A stretch of 64,000 bases of DNA from Gemmobacter aquatilis (GTDB lineage: Bacteria; Pseudomonadota; Alphaproteobacteria; Rhodobacterales; Rhodobacteraceae): contig NZ_FOCE01000009.1 in assembly GCF_900110025.1 (NCBI RefSeq), positions 1 to 64,000 of the forward strand, in the 5' to 3' direction. Made by a program: the position numbers and the translations under genes. Of this stretch, positions 43,964 through 54,361 are shown in pieces (positions within the stretch are counted from its first letter, which is position 1; each line of letters begins with the position of its first letter). Under the pieces are notes generated by a model. That model was given only the letters and a program-made list of their open reading frames with translations, had not been told where the DNA came from and did no database searches.

Positions 43964-46786
43964 TCAGTGCGCGGCGGACCAGCTTTGCCCCTGACCGGCC
44001 TCGACCGTCAGCGGAACAGACAGATGCACCGCCGGGGCCGCCGCCGCCTCCATCACCTCTTTCGCGGCTTGGGTCAGGGCGGCGGCATCGGCTTCGGCCA
44101 CCTCGAACAGCAGTTCGTCATGCACCTGCAACAGCATTTTCGCATCCAGCCCGGCAATCGCCTGCGGCATGCGGATCATCGCGCGGCGGATCACATCCGC
44201 CGCCGTGCCCTGAATCGGCGCATTGATCGCGGCGCGTTTGGCAAAGCCCGCGCCCGGCCCCTTGGCGTTGATCTCTGGCGTATGGATCTTGCGCCCGAAC
44301 AGGGTCTGCACATAGCCATGCGCCTTGGCGAAGGCGATGGTGTCGTCCATATAGGCGCGGATGCCGGGGAAACGCTCGAAATAACGGTCGATGAATCCCT
44401 GCGCCTCGCCGCGCGGGATGCGCAGGTTGCGGGCGAGGCCGAAGCCGGAAATCCCGTAGATCACCCCGAAATTGATCGCCTTGGCCTGACGGCGGATCTC
44501 GGGCGTCATCTGGTCCAGCGGCACGTTGAACATTTCCGAGGCGGTCATTGCATGGATGTCATGCCCCTGTTCAAACGCCTGTTTCAGCGCCGGAATCCCC
44601 GCCACATGGGCCAGAATGCGCAGCTCGATCTGGCTGTAGTCAAGGCTGACCAGCACCCGCCCCTCTGGCGCCACGAACGCCTCGCGGATGCGGCGGCCCT
44701 CTTCGCTGCGCACCGGGATGTTCTGCAGGTTCGGGTCGGTCGAGGCGAGCCGCCCGGTATTGGCCCCGGCGATGGAATAGGACGTATGCACCCGCCCGGT
44801 TTCCGGGTTGATATGGTCTTGCAGCGCGTCGGTATAGGTGGATTTCAGCTTCGACAACTGCCGCCAGTCCAGCAGCCGCGCCGCCAGACGGGCGCCCTGC
44901 GGCTGGCTGTCTTCCAGCGTGGTGATGTCTTCCAGCACATCGGCGCCGGTGGCATAGGCGCCGGTCTTGCCCTTCACCCCGCCGGGCACGCCCAGCCGGT
45001 CGAACAGAATCTCGCCCAACTGTTTCGGGCTGCCTACATTGAACGGCCCGCCCGCCAGTTCGTGAATCTCCGCCTCCAGCCCCGCCATCTTTTGCGCGAA
45101 AGCGTTGGACATGCGCGACAGCGTATCGCGGTCCACCTGAATGCCGTGCATCTCCATCTCGGCCAGCACCGGGATCAGCGGGCGCTCCAGCGTCTCGTAG
45201 ACCGTGGTGACCTGCGCGCGATGCAGGCGCGGCTTGAACAACTGCCACAGGCGCAGCGTCACATCGGCATCTTCGGCGGCATATTTCACCGCATCGGCCA
45301 CTGCCACCCGATCAAAGGTCACCGCCGATTTGCCCGACCCGATCAGATCCTTGATCGGGATCGGCCGGTGGTTCAGATAGCGCTCCGACAGCTCGTCCAT
45401 GCCGTGATTGTGCAGCCCGCCATGCATCGCATAGCTCATCAGCATGGTGTCGTCGATCGGCGCGACCGTGACCCCCAGCCGCGCCATGATCTTGGCATCG
45501 TATTTCATGTTCTGGCCGATCTTCAGGATCGACGGGTCTTCCAGCACCGGCTTCAGCGCCGCCAGCACTTCCGCTAGCGGCAACTGCCCCTCGACCAGAC
45601 TGTCCGAGGCGAACAGATCGCCCCCCCCCGCCCGGTGCCCGATGGGGATATAGCAGGCCCGCCCGGCCTCGACGGCCAGCGAGATCCCCACCAGATCGGC
45701 GCGCATCTCGTCCAGCGAAGTGGTTTCGGTGTCGAACGCCACATAGCCCCGCGCGCGGATGCGTGCGACCCATTCCGCCAGCGCCTCTGCCGTGGTCACC
45801 GCCTCATAGCCCGCCGCCTCAAACGGCAACACTTCGGGCGCCGCCACCTCGGCCTCGGGCGCCGCCTGCGCCACCGGGGCGGCCACTTTCAGACTGTCCG
45901 CCACCCGTTTGGTCAGCGTGCGGAACTCCATCTCCGTCAGGAAGGGCAGCAGCACCTCCGGCTCCGGCGCCAGCACCTCAAGGCTTTCCAGCGAGAAATC
46001 CAGCGGCGTTTCGCAATCCAGTTGCACCAGCCGCTTTGATACCCGGATCAGATCGGCATTGTTCACCAGCGCCTCGCGCCGCTTGGGTTGCTTGATCTCG
46101 CCCGCCCGGTCCAGCAGGGTTTCCAGATCGCCATATTCGGTGATCAGCAGCGCCGCCGTCTTGATGCCGATCCCCGGCGCGCCCGGCACGTTATCGACCG
46201 AATCGCCCGCCAGCGCCTGCACATCCACCACCCGCTCCGGCGCCACACCGAATTTCTCGAACACCTCGTCGCGGTCGATGGTCTTGTTCTTCATCGCGTC
46301 GAACATCACCACGCCATCGCCGATCAACTGCATCAGATCCTTGTCGGAACTGATGATCGTCACCCGCCCGCCCGCGTCGCGCGCCTTGCACGACAGCGTG
46401 GCGATGATGTCATCGGCCTCATAGCCCTCGGTCTCGATACAGGCGATGTTGAAGGCCCGCGTCGCGTCGCGGGTCAGCGGGAATTGCGGGCGCAGGTCTT
46501 CCGGCAGTTCGGGCCGGTTGGCCTTGTAGGCGGGGTAGATCTCGTTGCGAAAGGTTTTCGACGAATGGTCGAAGATCACCGCCACATGGGTCGGCGCGTC
46601 CGGGCCCTTGTTGCCTTCGACATAGCGGAACAGCATGTTGCAGAACCCCGCCACCGCGCCGATCGGCAGCCCGTCGGATTTGCGCGTCAGCGGCGGCAGC
46701 GCGTGATAGGCGCGAAAGATGAAGGCCGATCCGTCGATCAGATGCAGGTGGCACCCCTTGCCGAAGCCTTGCTGGTCACCCGTCAT
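43964..46786 (-). CDS. polA: DNA polymerase I
   Basis: PolA fills gaps and removes RNA primers. The 940-residue product has the N-terminal 5'-3' exonuclease (LIDGSAFIFRAYHALPPLT, with conserved acidic residues in SDKDLMQLI), a central 3'-5' exonuclease with FDTETTSLDEM and its acidic residues, and the C-terminal polymerase with LVSLDYSQIELRILAHV, RRQAKAINFGVIYGISGFGLAR and LQVHDELLFEV. So all three activities appear intact. I chose the ATG at 46786; one at 46813 adds nine residues. Confidence 0.94.
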   Translation of the reverse strand: MTGDQQGFGKGCHLHLIDGSAFIFRAYHALPPLTRKSDGLPIGAVAGFCNMLFRYVEGNKGPDAPTHVAVIFDHSSKTFRNEIYPAYKANRPELPEDLRPQFPLTRDATRAFNIACIETEGYEADDIIATLSCKARDAGGRVTIISSDKDLMQLIGDGVVMFDAMKNKTIDRDEVFEKFGVAPERVVDVQALAGDSVDNVPGAPGIGIKTAALLITEYGDLETLLDRAGEIKQPKRREALVNNADLIRVSKRLVQLDCETPLDFSLESLEVLAPEPEVLLPFLTEMEFRTLTKRVADSLKVAAPVAQAAPEAEVAAPEVLPFEAAGYEAVTTAEALAEWVARIRARGYVAFDTETTSLDEMRADLVGISLAVEAGRACYIPIGHRAGGGDLFASDSLVEGQLPLAEVLAALKPVLEDPSILKIGQNMKYDAKIMARLGVTVAPIDDTMLMSYAMHGGLHNHGMDELSERYLNHRPIPIKDLIGSGKSAVTFDRVAVADAVKYAAEDADVTLRLWQLFKPRLHRAQVTTVYETLERPLIPVLAEMEMHGIQVDRDTLSRMSNAFAQKMAGLEAEIHELAGGPFNVGSPKQLGEILFDRLGVPGGVKGKTGAYATGADVLEDITTLEDSQPQGARLAARLLDWRQLSKLKSTYTDALQDHINPETGRVHTSYSIAGANTGRLASTDPNLQNIPVRSEEGRRIREAFVAPEGRVLVSLDYSQIELRILAHVAGIPALKQAFEQGHDIHAMTASEMFNVPLDQMTPEIRRQAKAINFGVIYGISGFGLARNLRIPRGEAQGFIDRYFERFPGIRAYMDDTIAFAKAHGYVQTLFGRKIHTPEINAKGPGAGFAKRAAINAPIQGTAADVIRRAMIRMPQAIAGLDAKMLLQVHDELLFEVAEADAAALTQAAKEVMEAAAAPAVHLSVPLTVEAGQGQSWSAAH

Positions 46787-46877
46787 TTTCCGCCCCTCTG
46801 CACGCCGTTCCATGCCAGTATTGCCACGAAGCCGCGCGGGCTTCCACCCATCGGGGCAAAGTCAGGGGAGGGGAGAG

Positions 46878-47078
46878 ATGCGGAGACTGCTTTGGGCCTT
46901 GGCCGGGCTGGTGCTGGGGGCAGGGGGCGTGCTGCTGGCGGGTATCGCCTTGCCCTATGTCACGCCCATTTCGCAGGCCGAGGGCGCCTATGCCATGGGG
47001 CTGGTGTTCTTCTGGGTGCCGGTCGGGGCGATCTTCGGCGCGATCCTTGGCGCGCTGTTCGGACCGCGGCGGCGCTGA
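46878..47078 (+). CDS. Small membrane protein of unknown function
   Basis: The 66-residue product is almost entirely two hydrophobic segments (LLWALAGLVLGAGGVLLAGIAL and GLVFFWVPVGAIFGAILGALFG) with a basic end RRR. GGGGAGGGGAGAG precedes the ATG at 46878. It is divergent from polA. I do not recognise a family. The 206 bases that follow up to the GNAT gene show no gene, RNA or convincing hairpin. Confidence 0.55.
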   Translation: MRRLLWALAGLVLGAGGVLLAGIALPYVTPISQAEGAYAMGLVFFWVPVGAIFGAILGALFGPRRR

Positions 47079-47284
47079 ACCGCGGCGCTGAACGCTTGAC
47101 GGCGCCCGCCAAAAGCGGCAGGTTTCGCGCCATGCTGACCCGGAACGCCTCTTTCTCGTTTTATTGGCCCGACGCCACATAGGCGGCCGGTCAGCGATTC
47201 ATGCCAATCATCTGACATCAGGCCGCCCGCAAGGGCCGCTCATGTCACGCTCCCCTTGCGGACCGCCCCCGCAAAGGACGCCCC

Positions 47285-47746
47285 ATGATCCCCGTCACCA
47301 TCCACCCCGCCGCCGCCCAAGACCTGCCCGAAGTGCATCGCATGTTGATCGGCCTTGCCGCCCATCACGGCGATGTCGCCACCATCACGCCTCAGGCGCT
47401 GGCCCGTCTGGCGCTCAACGCGCCGCAGGCCCGGTTGCTGGTTGCCTGTGTCGATGACAGCCCGGCGCGGCATCCGGTGGGCTATGCGTTGCTGATCCTG
47501 CGGCAGAACGCCCTCACCGGCGCCGCCAGCTATGTGATCGACCAGCTTTATGTGCAGGAACCGTTCCGCCAGCAGGGCGTGGCGCGTGCCCTGATCGCAG
47601 CCGCGCGCGATCTGGCGCAGGGTGAAGGGCGGGCCGCGCTGGTCATTGGCGCGCCGCCTGCAAATGCCGCAGCCGCCGCAGCCTGTCGCGCGATGGGCCT
47701 GACCGAGCTTCCCGCCACCGGCCCGCGCTTTGCGGTGGCGCTGTAA
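47285..47746 (+). CDS. GNAT family N-acetyltransferase
   Basis: It is a GCN5-like acetyltransferase that uses acetyl-CoA; substrate unknown. The 153-residue product has TIHPAAAQDLPEVHRML at the start, YVIDQLYVQEPFRQQGVARALIAAARDLA near residues 80-110 with the acetyl-CoA-binding R/Q-x-x-G-x-A motif (RQQGVA), and the C-terminal GPRFAVAL. Length fits. It stands between a small membrane protein and the convergent DUF2459 gene. Confidence 0.82.
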   Translation: MIPVTIHPAAAQDLPEVHRMLIGLAAHHGDVATITPQALARLALNAPQARLLVACVDDSPARHPVGYALLILRQNALTGAASYVIDQLYVQEPFRQQGVARALIAAARDLAQGEGRAALVIGAPPANAAAAAACRAMGLTELPATGPRFAVAL

Positions 47747-47791
47747 GCCGCGATGGCCAAGGCGCAATGGGTAAAATGGGGCGGGGTAAAG

Positions 47792-47813
47792 GGGGCGCCT
47801 CAGCGCGCGCCCC
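47792..47813. terminator. Hairpin between GNAT and DUF2459 genes
   Basis: GGGGCGC and GCGCCCC pair over 7 bp; on the minus strand the sequence CTTTACCC follows. It could end the convergent DUF2459 gene. Confidence 0.35.
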
Positions 47814-48515
47814 TCAGCCCCAGACCCACAGCGACAGCCGCAGCGCCTGGGGCGTCGGGGTCCAGCGGCCCAGCGGCACGCCTGCGGCGCGCAGCGCCTC
47901 GCCCATCCAGACATTGCAGGTGCGCAGCGCCGAAAACCCGCTTCGCCCGGCAAAGAACGCATCCGCCTGCGTCAGCCCCGGCGCCTTCACCAGTTCCGGC
48001 GCGCCCAGTTCGGCACTGATTCGCGCCAGCAGCGCCGCATAGCCCGTCGGTGTCAGCCGCAGCCGCGTCACCTCGGGCGCGTCGCGCAGCGCAAACCGCC
48101 CCCAGGCCTCCAGCCGCAGCACCGAGGCATCGCCCGCAATGCCCTTGGCCACCGCCCGCAGCGGCAGGTCGCCATAACCGCCGCCCGCCGTGTAAAACTC
48201 CCGCGCGCCCCAGCCGACCAGCAGCCAGCCCGCCTCGGGCGAATCCACCGCCACCCCGGCCTGCGCGGCAAAGCCGAACCGCGCCCGCAGATCGGGGGTC
48301 AGCGGCAACAGCAGGTCATAATGGATCGGCGTGGCGATCAGCCCGATCTCCACCGTGGCCTCGCCCGTCTGCACCGCCACCGGCGCCGGGATCAGCGCCC
48401 CCGCCAGCCCAGCCAACCCCCACAAGGCCGCCACGAAAAAGGGCGCGGCCAGACCCATGCCCAGCCAGCGCCCCCAAAACCTGAAACGACTGCGTTTCCG
48501 CTCAGTGGTCGTCAT
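47814..48515 (-). CDS. DUF2459 family protein (TIGR02117-like)
   Basis: The 233-residue product starts with a basic segment and one membrane anchor ([25 protein letters not shown]). The rest matches DUF2459: [35 protein letters not shown], a central [16 protein letters not shown] and the conserved [15 protein letters not shown] near the end. Function is unknown; members are predicted periplasmic. Its start overlaps the stop of the zinc-finger gene by 14 bases, indicating coupling. Confidence 0.75.
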   Translation of the reverse strand: MTTTERKRSRFRFWGRWLGMGLAAPFFVAALWGLAGLAGALIPAPVAVQTGEATVEIGLIATPIHYDLLLPLTPDLRARFGFAAQAGVAVDSPEAGWLLVGWGAREFYTAGGGYGDLPLRAVAKGIAGDASVLRLEAWGRFALRDAPEVTRLRLTPTGYAALLARISAELGAPELVKAPGLTQADAFFAGRSGFSALRTCNVWMGEALRAAGVPLGRWTPTPQALRLSLWVWG

Positions 48516-48687
48516 GCGCGTGATCGCGGTCGATCACATAGCGCTTGTCGCAATAGCCACATTCGACAAAGCCACTATCCTGCGGAATGGACAGCCAGAC
48601 GCGCGGATGGCCCAACGCGCCTTCACCCCCGTCGCAGGCCACTTTCCACGTGGTGACAACCTGGGTTTCCGGCGCTTCAATCGACAT
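48502..48687 (-). CDS. CHCC-type zinc-finger protein (NDUFS6-like)
   Basis: The 61-residue product [21 protein letters not shown] contains a C-x-n-H-x-n-C-x2-C zinc motif: [14 protein letters not shown] then [10 protein letters not shown]. This is the small domain related to the NDUFS6 subunit of mitochondrial complex I and found as a stand-alone protein in alphaproteobacteria. A complex I role is known for the mitochondrial protein and only inferred here. It overlaps DUF2459 by 14 bases. An upstream in-frame extension to 48762 lacks support. Confidence 0.72.
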   Translation of the reverse strand: MSIEAPETQVVTTWKVACDGGEGALGHPRVWLSIPQDSGFVECGYCDKRYVIDRDHAHDDH

Positions 48688-48783
48688 GGCTGATCCTCTT
48701 GGAATGGCTGGCCCGCAGGGGCCGCGTTCGCGCCATTCTAGCGATCCCGCCCCGCGCGGCAAGGCCGAAGCCGCACTGCGGCA

Positions 48784-49005
48784 TCACGCCACCAGCCGCG
48801 CCACGATCCGCCGTGTCACCGGCGCCACGACCAGCACTGTCGGAAAGGCGATGGCCCAGGCCAAGGCCCAGCTTCCCATCCAGTTGCCAAAGAACCCGGG
48901 CACCGGGCCAAGCGCGCGCAGGGTGGCGATGCCGCTGACGATGCAGGACATCAGGCCCGACAGGATCAGGCCGAACAGAACGGGGGCAAAACGGGCGGGG
49001 ATCAT
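48784..49005 (-). CDS. DUF2798 small membrane protein
   Basis: The 73-residue product has two hydrophobic segments (FAPVLFGLILSGLMSCIVSGIATL and WALAWAIAFPTVLVVAPVTRR) and the conserved FFGNWMGSW between them, the pattern of DUF2798. Function is unknown. It lies upstream of the zinc-finger gene by 96 bases on the same strand and downstream of DUF1285. Confidence 0.7.
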   Translation of the reverse strand: MIPARFAPVLFGLILSGLMSCIVSGIATLRALGPVPGFFGNWMGSWALAWAIAFPTVLVVAPVTRRIVARLVA

Positions 49006-49083
49006 GCGGGGCCTCGGGGCAGGGCGTGCGCAAAAAAGGCACGACGGGGGGTGTACAGGGGGTGTACGCTTGTCAGACGCCGG

Positions 49084-49662
49084 TCACCCCGTCAATTCCC
49101 CCGCCGGGATCACCGGAAAGAACTGCCCGGCGGATCGGATGCCGAACCAGTCCGCCCCCTCATGCGGGGCCGTCTCGCCGATCTCGACCAGCCGGTAAAA
49201 GCTCTTGCGGTCGATCCGCGCCTCCAGCCCGCGGCGGATCATCACATAGGGCGCAGGCTCGCCCGTGGCCGCATCCCGCTCCACCCGCAGCGGGTGTTCG
49301 GGGCCTGCGGTGGCGGTGTCTCCGACATTGGTCGTGAAGGTGATGACCCGGCTATCCCCTTCACCTTCCACGGAAAAATCCACCGCGATGAAGGGCACAT
49401 CCTCCACGACGATGCCCACCTTCTCCACCGGGGTGACCAGAAAATACTTTCCCTCCTCCAGCTTCAGGATCGAGGCGAACATCTTCACCATCGGCAGCCG
49501 CCCGATCGGTGTGCCCTCGTGAAACCACGTCCCGTCGCGCGCAATCCGCATGTCCATGTCGCCGCAAAACGGCGGATTCCACAGATGCACCGGCGGCGGC
49601 CCCATTTTCGAGGCCTTCTGCACCGCTTCCATCAGGTTTTCGCCCCCCGGTTTCACGATCAT
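49084..49662 (-). CDS. DUF1285 family protein
   Basis: The 192-residue product has the family pattern PPVHLWNPPFCGDMDMRIARDGTWFHEGTPIGRLPMVKMFASIL followed by YFLVTPVEKVGIVVEDVPFIAV and a C-terminal IDRKSFYRLVEIGE. Function is unknown. I chose the ATG at 49662 because GGAGGGGG lies just before it; an ATG at 49686 (MTNAEGAQMIV) is the alternative, and the two starts have the same 12-base context. It is divergent from the moxR operon. Confidence 0.78.
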   Translation of the reverse strand: MIVKPGGENLMEAVQKASKMGPPPVHLWNPPFCGDMDMRIARDGTWFHEGTPIGRLPMVKMFASILKLEEGKYFLVTPVEKVGIVVEDVPFIAVDFSVEGEGDSRVITFTTNVGDTATAGPEHPLRVERDAATGEPAPYVMIRRGLEARIDRKSFYRLVEIGETAPHEGADWFGIRSAGQFFPVIPAGELTG

Positions 49663-49704
49663 TTGTGCCCCCTCCGCGTTTGTCATTTGTGCCCGGTCAA
49701 CCAA

Positions 49705-49728
49705 TTCGCTCTAATAGCGAAGTATAAA
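49705..49728 (+). promoter_or_regulatory. Inverted repeat and -10-like box before moxR
   Basis: TTCGCT-CTAAT-AGCGAA (49705-49721) overlaps a TATAAA box (49723-49728), 19 bases before the moxR ATG. The palindrome could be an operator between the divergent DUF1285 and moxR genes. GAGGAGG (49733-49739) is the ribosome site. Confidence 0.35.
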
Positions 49729-49746
49729 CTTCTGAGGAGGAATGTC

Positions 49747-50741
<995 letters not shown>

Positions 50742-50745
<4 letters not shown>

Positions 50746-51614
50746 GCCTGACCGCCGATCTGCGCGGGCGCGCTGCCGCGCTGGGCCAGACCCTGCCGCC
50801 CTTGCTGGCGGCGGCGGATCATCTGGCACAGGCGGTGATCCTGGGCGATCACGGGCGCAGGCGGGCGGGGATGGGCGATGAATTCTGGCAATATCGTCAA
50901 GCCCATAGCGGTGACAGCGCGCGGATGATCGACTGGCGCCGTTCGGCCCTGTCCGACACGCATTTCGTGCGCGAACGCGAATGGCAGGCGGCGCAAAGCG
51001 TGTCGCTCTGGGTCGATCCGTCGGCCTCGATGCGGTTTTCCGGCGATAAATCCCGCCCGCCCAAGGCCGACCGGGCGCAACTGCTGGCGCTGGCGCTGGC
51101 GGTGCTGCTGCTGCGCGGCGGCGAACGGGTGGGGCTGCTGGGGGCCGAGACGCCGCCCCGGTCTGGCCGGGCGCAGGCGGAACGGTTGGCGCTGGCGTTG
51201 ACCGCCGAAAGCGCCGAAGATTACGGTCGGCCCGAAACCGCAGGCGTGCCGCCGCATGGCCGCGTGGTGCTGATCTCGGATTTCCTGGGCGATCTGGCGG
51301 GGGTCGAAGCGGCGCTGGCGGCGGCCACGGATCGCGGCGCGCGCGGCGTCATCCTGCAAGTGCTTGATCCGGCAGAGGAAGATTTTCCGTTCGACGGGCG
51401 CACCATCTTTGAATCCATGTCCGGCGCGCTGCGCCATGAAACCCTGCGCGCCTCGGATCTGCGCGGGCGCTATCTGGTACGGCTGGCCGAACGCAAGGCG
51501 CGACTGGCCGATCTGGCCCGCGCTTCGGGCTGGCACATGCTGACCCATCACAGCGCGGCCCCGCCGCAACCCGCGCTGCTCTGGCTTTACCGCGCGCTGG
51601 AGGCGGCGCTCTGA
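50742..51614 (+). CDS. DUF58 domain protein
   Basis: DUF58 proteins contain a von Willebrand-like part and usually follow moxR. The 290-residue product has the family core GRRRAGMGDEFWQYRQAHSGDSARMIDWRRSALSDTHFVREREWQAAQSVSLWVDPSASMRFSG (about residues 40-105), where DPSASM resembles the metal-binding motif D-x-S-x-S. GTG start overlaps the moxR stop. Function is not known in detail; it likely works with the ATPase. Confidence 0.85.
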
Positions 51615-54361
51615 TGTTCATGCTCGGCCCCCTTGGTTTCACCGCCCCGCTGGTTCTGCTGGGCCTGATCGCGCTGCCTGTGCTGTGGCTGTTGCTGCGC
51701 GCCGTGCCCCCGGCGCCGATCCGCCGCCGCTTTCCCGGCGTGGCGCTGCTGCTGGGCCTGCGGGATGAGGAGGCCGAGGCCGACAAGACACCGCTCTGGC
51801 TGCTGTTGCTGCGCGCGGCGGCGATCGGGGCGGCGATTCTGGCCTTTGCCGGGCCGGTGCTGAACCCGCAACCCGTTGAACCGGCAAGCGATCTGCCACT
51901 GCTGGTGCTGATGGATGGCACCTGGGCCGATGCCGCCGACTGGCCGCGCCGGGTGGAACGCGCGCAGGTGTTGGTCGAGGCGGCGGGCCGCGCCGGGCGC
52001 ACCGTGGCGCTGGCGCGGCTGAGCGACCGGCCCGAACTGCCGTTGTTCCAATCCGCCGATGCGGTGGCGGCGCGGCTGGCCGGGATGCAGCCGCATCCTT
52101 TCGGCCCGGTTGATCTGGCGGGCTGGGCGGCCCTGCTGCAACAGGCCGGGGCCGTGGAAACGGTCTGGTATTCCGACGGGCTGGACTGGCCGGGGCGCGC
52201 GGTGTTGCAAGCCACGCTGCTGGATGCCGGTCGCCTGCGCGTGTTCGAGGCGCCGCGCCCGTTGCTGGCGCTGCGCCCGGTGCGCTTTCAGGATGGGGCG
52301 GTGCAGATCGTCGCGCTGCGCCTGCCCGCGGCGGGCGAACAGGCGGTCGAGGTGTCGGCCCGCGGGCTGGACCCTTCGGGGATCGACCGCGAACTCGCCC
52401 GCGCCACGCTTACCTTTGCCAGCGGCGCGACCGAGGCGGAGACGGCGCTGGAACTGCCGCCTGAACTGCGCAACCGTCTGACACGGTTCGAGATTTCTGG
52501 CACCCGTTCTGCCGGGGCTGTGACGCTGACCGATGACAGCCTGAAGCGGCGCAAGGTGGCGCTGATCGGCGGCGGCGCCGATGCCGAGGGGTTGCTGCTG
52601 CTGTCGCCCACCCATTACCTGCGGCAGGCATTGCAGCCGGTGGCCGATCTGCTGGAAGGCGGGTTGAAGGATGTGCTGCAGGCCAATCCCGATGTGATCG
52701 TGCTGACCGATGTGGCGCGCATGACACAGGCCGAAAGTGACGGGTTGGCGACATGGGCGGCCAAGGGCGGGCTGCTGCTGCGCTTTGCCGGGCCGAAACT
52801 GGCGGCCTCTGACATTGGGCGCGGCGCGGCGGACCCGCTGCTGCCGGTGCGCCTGCGCGAAGGCGGGCGCAGCCTTGGCGGCGCGATGAGCTGGGGCGAC
52901 CCGAAGGCGCTGGCGCCCTTTGGCAAGGACAGCCCGTTCTTCGGCCTGCCCATCCCGCCCGAGGTGACGGTGAAGGCGCAGGTTCTGGCCGAACCCGACC
53001 CCGATCTGGCCGCGCGCACCATCGCCGCGCTGGCCGATGGCACGCCCTTGGTGACGCGCAAACCCATCGGGCAGGGGCAGGTGGTGCTGTTCCATGTCAC
53101 CGCGAACGCCGACTGGTCTTCGCTGCCGCTGTCGGGCCTGTTCGTGCAGATGATGGAGCGGCTGGCGGTCTCTACCCGCCCCGGTCAGCCAGAGGCGGGC
53201 GATCTGGCCGGGCGGATCTTTGCGCCGGAACGGGTGCTGGATGCCTATGGTGCGCTGCAGGATCCGGGCAGCTTGCCGGGCGTGGCGGGCGAGGATCTGG
53301 CGCAGGCGCAGCCCGGCCCCGCGCTGCTGCCGGGGCTTTATGCCGACGAGGATCGCCGCGTGGCGCTGAACGTGATCCGGCCCGATACCGCGTTGTCCCC
53401 TGCCGTCTGGCGTGCCGGGGTGCGGCAGGATTGGCAGGAGGCGCTGCAGGAACGGGCGCTGAAGGGCGTTTTCCTTGCCGGGGCGCTGCTGCTGCTGCTG
53501 GCCGATGTGCTGGCGGCGCTGCGGGTTTCGGGGCGGCTGTCGGGGTCGCTTGCGGCGCGGCTGTGTGTGGCGCTGCTGGCGCTGGGGCTGGCCCCCGAGG
53601 CGCGCGCGCAGGACGACGGTTTCGCCATTGCGGCGACGACCGAGGTGCGGCTGGCCCATGTGCTGTCGGGCGACCGCAAGCTGGACGATCTGGCCGATGC
53701 GGGCCTGCGCGGCATCGGCGCCCGGCTGTTCGAACGCACCACCATTGAGCCCGCCGAGCCTATGGCCGTGGACATCGAACGCGACGAACTGGCGTTCTTT
53801 CCCTTCCTCTACTGGCCGATCAGCGCCGATGCGCCGCTGCCGTCGGTCGCGGCCTATCAGAAGCTGAACCTCTATCTGCGCAGTGGCGGCATGATCCTGT
53901 TCGACACCCGCGACGCCGGCATGGTGGGCGGCACCTCGCTTGAGGCGAAGCGGCTGCAACTGATCGCCTCCGGCCTCGACATCCCGCCGATTGCGCCGAT
54001 TGCGCCCGATCATGTGCTGACCCGCACCTTCTATCTGCTGCAGGATTTTCCGGGGCGCCATGACGGCCCGATCTGGGTGGAGGCGCCGCCCCCCGATGCC
54101 GTGCAGGCCGAAGGCATGCCGTTCCGCAGCCTGAATGACGGGGTGACGCCGGTGGTGATCGGCGGGAATGACTGGGCGGCGGCCTGGGCGATGGATGACC
54201 GGGGCATCCCGCTTTACCCCGTCGGGCGCGGCAGCGCGGGCGAGCGGCAGCGCGAGATTTCCTATCGCTTCGGCATCAACCTCATCATGCATGTGCTGAC
54301 CGGCAATTATAAATCCGATCAGGTCCATGTGCCTGCGCTGCTGGAAAGGCTGGGGCAATGA
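51614..54361 (+). CDS. BatA-like membrane protein with DUF4159 domain
   Basis: The 915-residue product has an N-terminal BatA-type double membrane segment (residues about 7-30 and 60-80), a degenerate von Willebrand-like part (LVLMDGTWADAADW), a glutamine-amidotransferase-like middle, another hydrophobic segment near 620, and a C-terminal DUF4159 domain (about 670-915) with FPFLYWPISADAPLPSVAAYQKLNLYLRSGGMILFDTRDAG. Its start shares one base with the DUF58 stop and its stop overlaps the next gene by 4. It is likely periplasmic plus membrane. Function is unknown. Confidence 0.78.
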   Translation: MFMLGPLGFTAPLVLLGLIALPVLWLLLRAVPPAPIRRRFPGVALLLGLRDEEAEADKTPLWLLLLRAAAIGAAILAFAGPVLNPQPVEPASDLPLLVLMDGTWADAADWPRRVERAQVLVEAAGRAGRTVALARLSDRPELPLFQSADAVAARLAGMQPHPFGPVDLAGWAALLQQAGAVETVWYSDGLDWPGRAVLQATLLDAGRLRVFEAPRPLLALRPVRFQDGAVQIVALRLPAAGEQAVEVSARGLDPSGIDRELARATLTFASGATEAETALELPPELRNRLTRFEISGTRSAGAVTLTDDSLKRRKVALIGGGADAEGLLLLSPTHYLRQALQPVADLLEGGLKDVLQANPDVIVLTDVARMTQAESDGLATWAAKGGLLLRFAGPKLAASDIGRGAADPLLPVRLREGGRSLGGAMSWGDPKALAPFGKDSPFFGLPIPPEVTVKAQVLAEPDPDLAARTIAALADGTPLVTRKPIGQGQVVLFHVTANADWSSLPLSGLFVQMMERLAVSTRPGQPEAGDLAGRIFAPERVLDAYGALQDPGSLPGVAGEDLAQAQPGPALLPGLYADEDRRVALNVIRPDTALSPAVWRAGVRQDWQEALQERALKGVFLAGALLLLLADVLAALRVSGRLSGSLAARLCVALLALGLAPEARAQDDGFAIAATTEVRLAHVLSGDRKLDDLADAGLRGIGARLFERTTIEPAEPMAVDIERDELAFFPFLYWPISADAPLPSVAAYQKLNLYLRSGGMILFDTRDAGMVGGTSLEAKRLQLIASGLDIPPIAPIAPDHVLTRTFYLLQDFPGRHDGPIWVEAPPPDAVQAEGMPFRSLNDGVTPVVIGGNDWAAAWAMDDRGIPLYPVGRGSAGERQREISYRFGINLIMHVLTGNYKSDQVHVPALLERLGQ

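Noticed and set aside
51587-54358. Very long open frame on the minus strand (about 920 codons)
   Set aside because: It is antisense to the DUF4159 gene, has biased His/Arg/Gln composition typical of shadow frames in GC-rich DNA, and has no recognisable domain.
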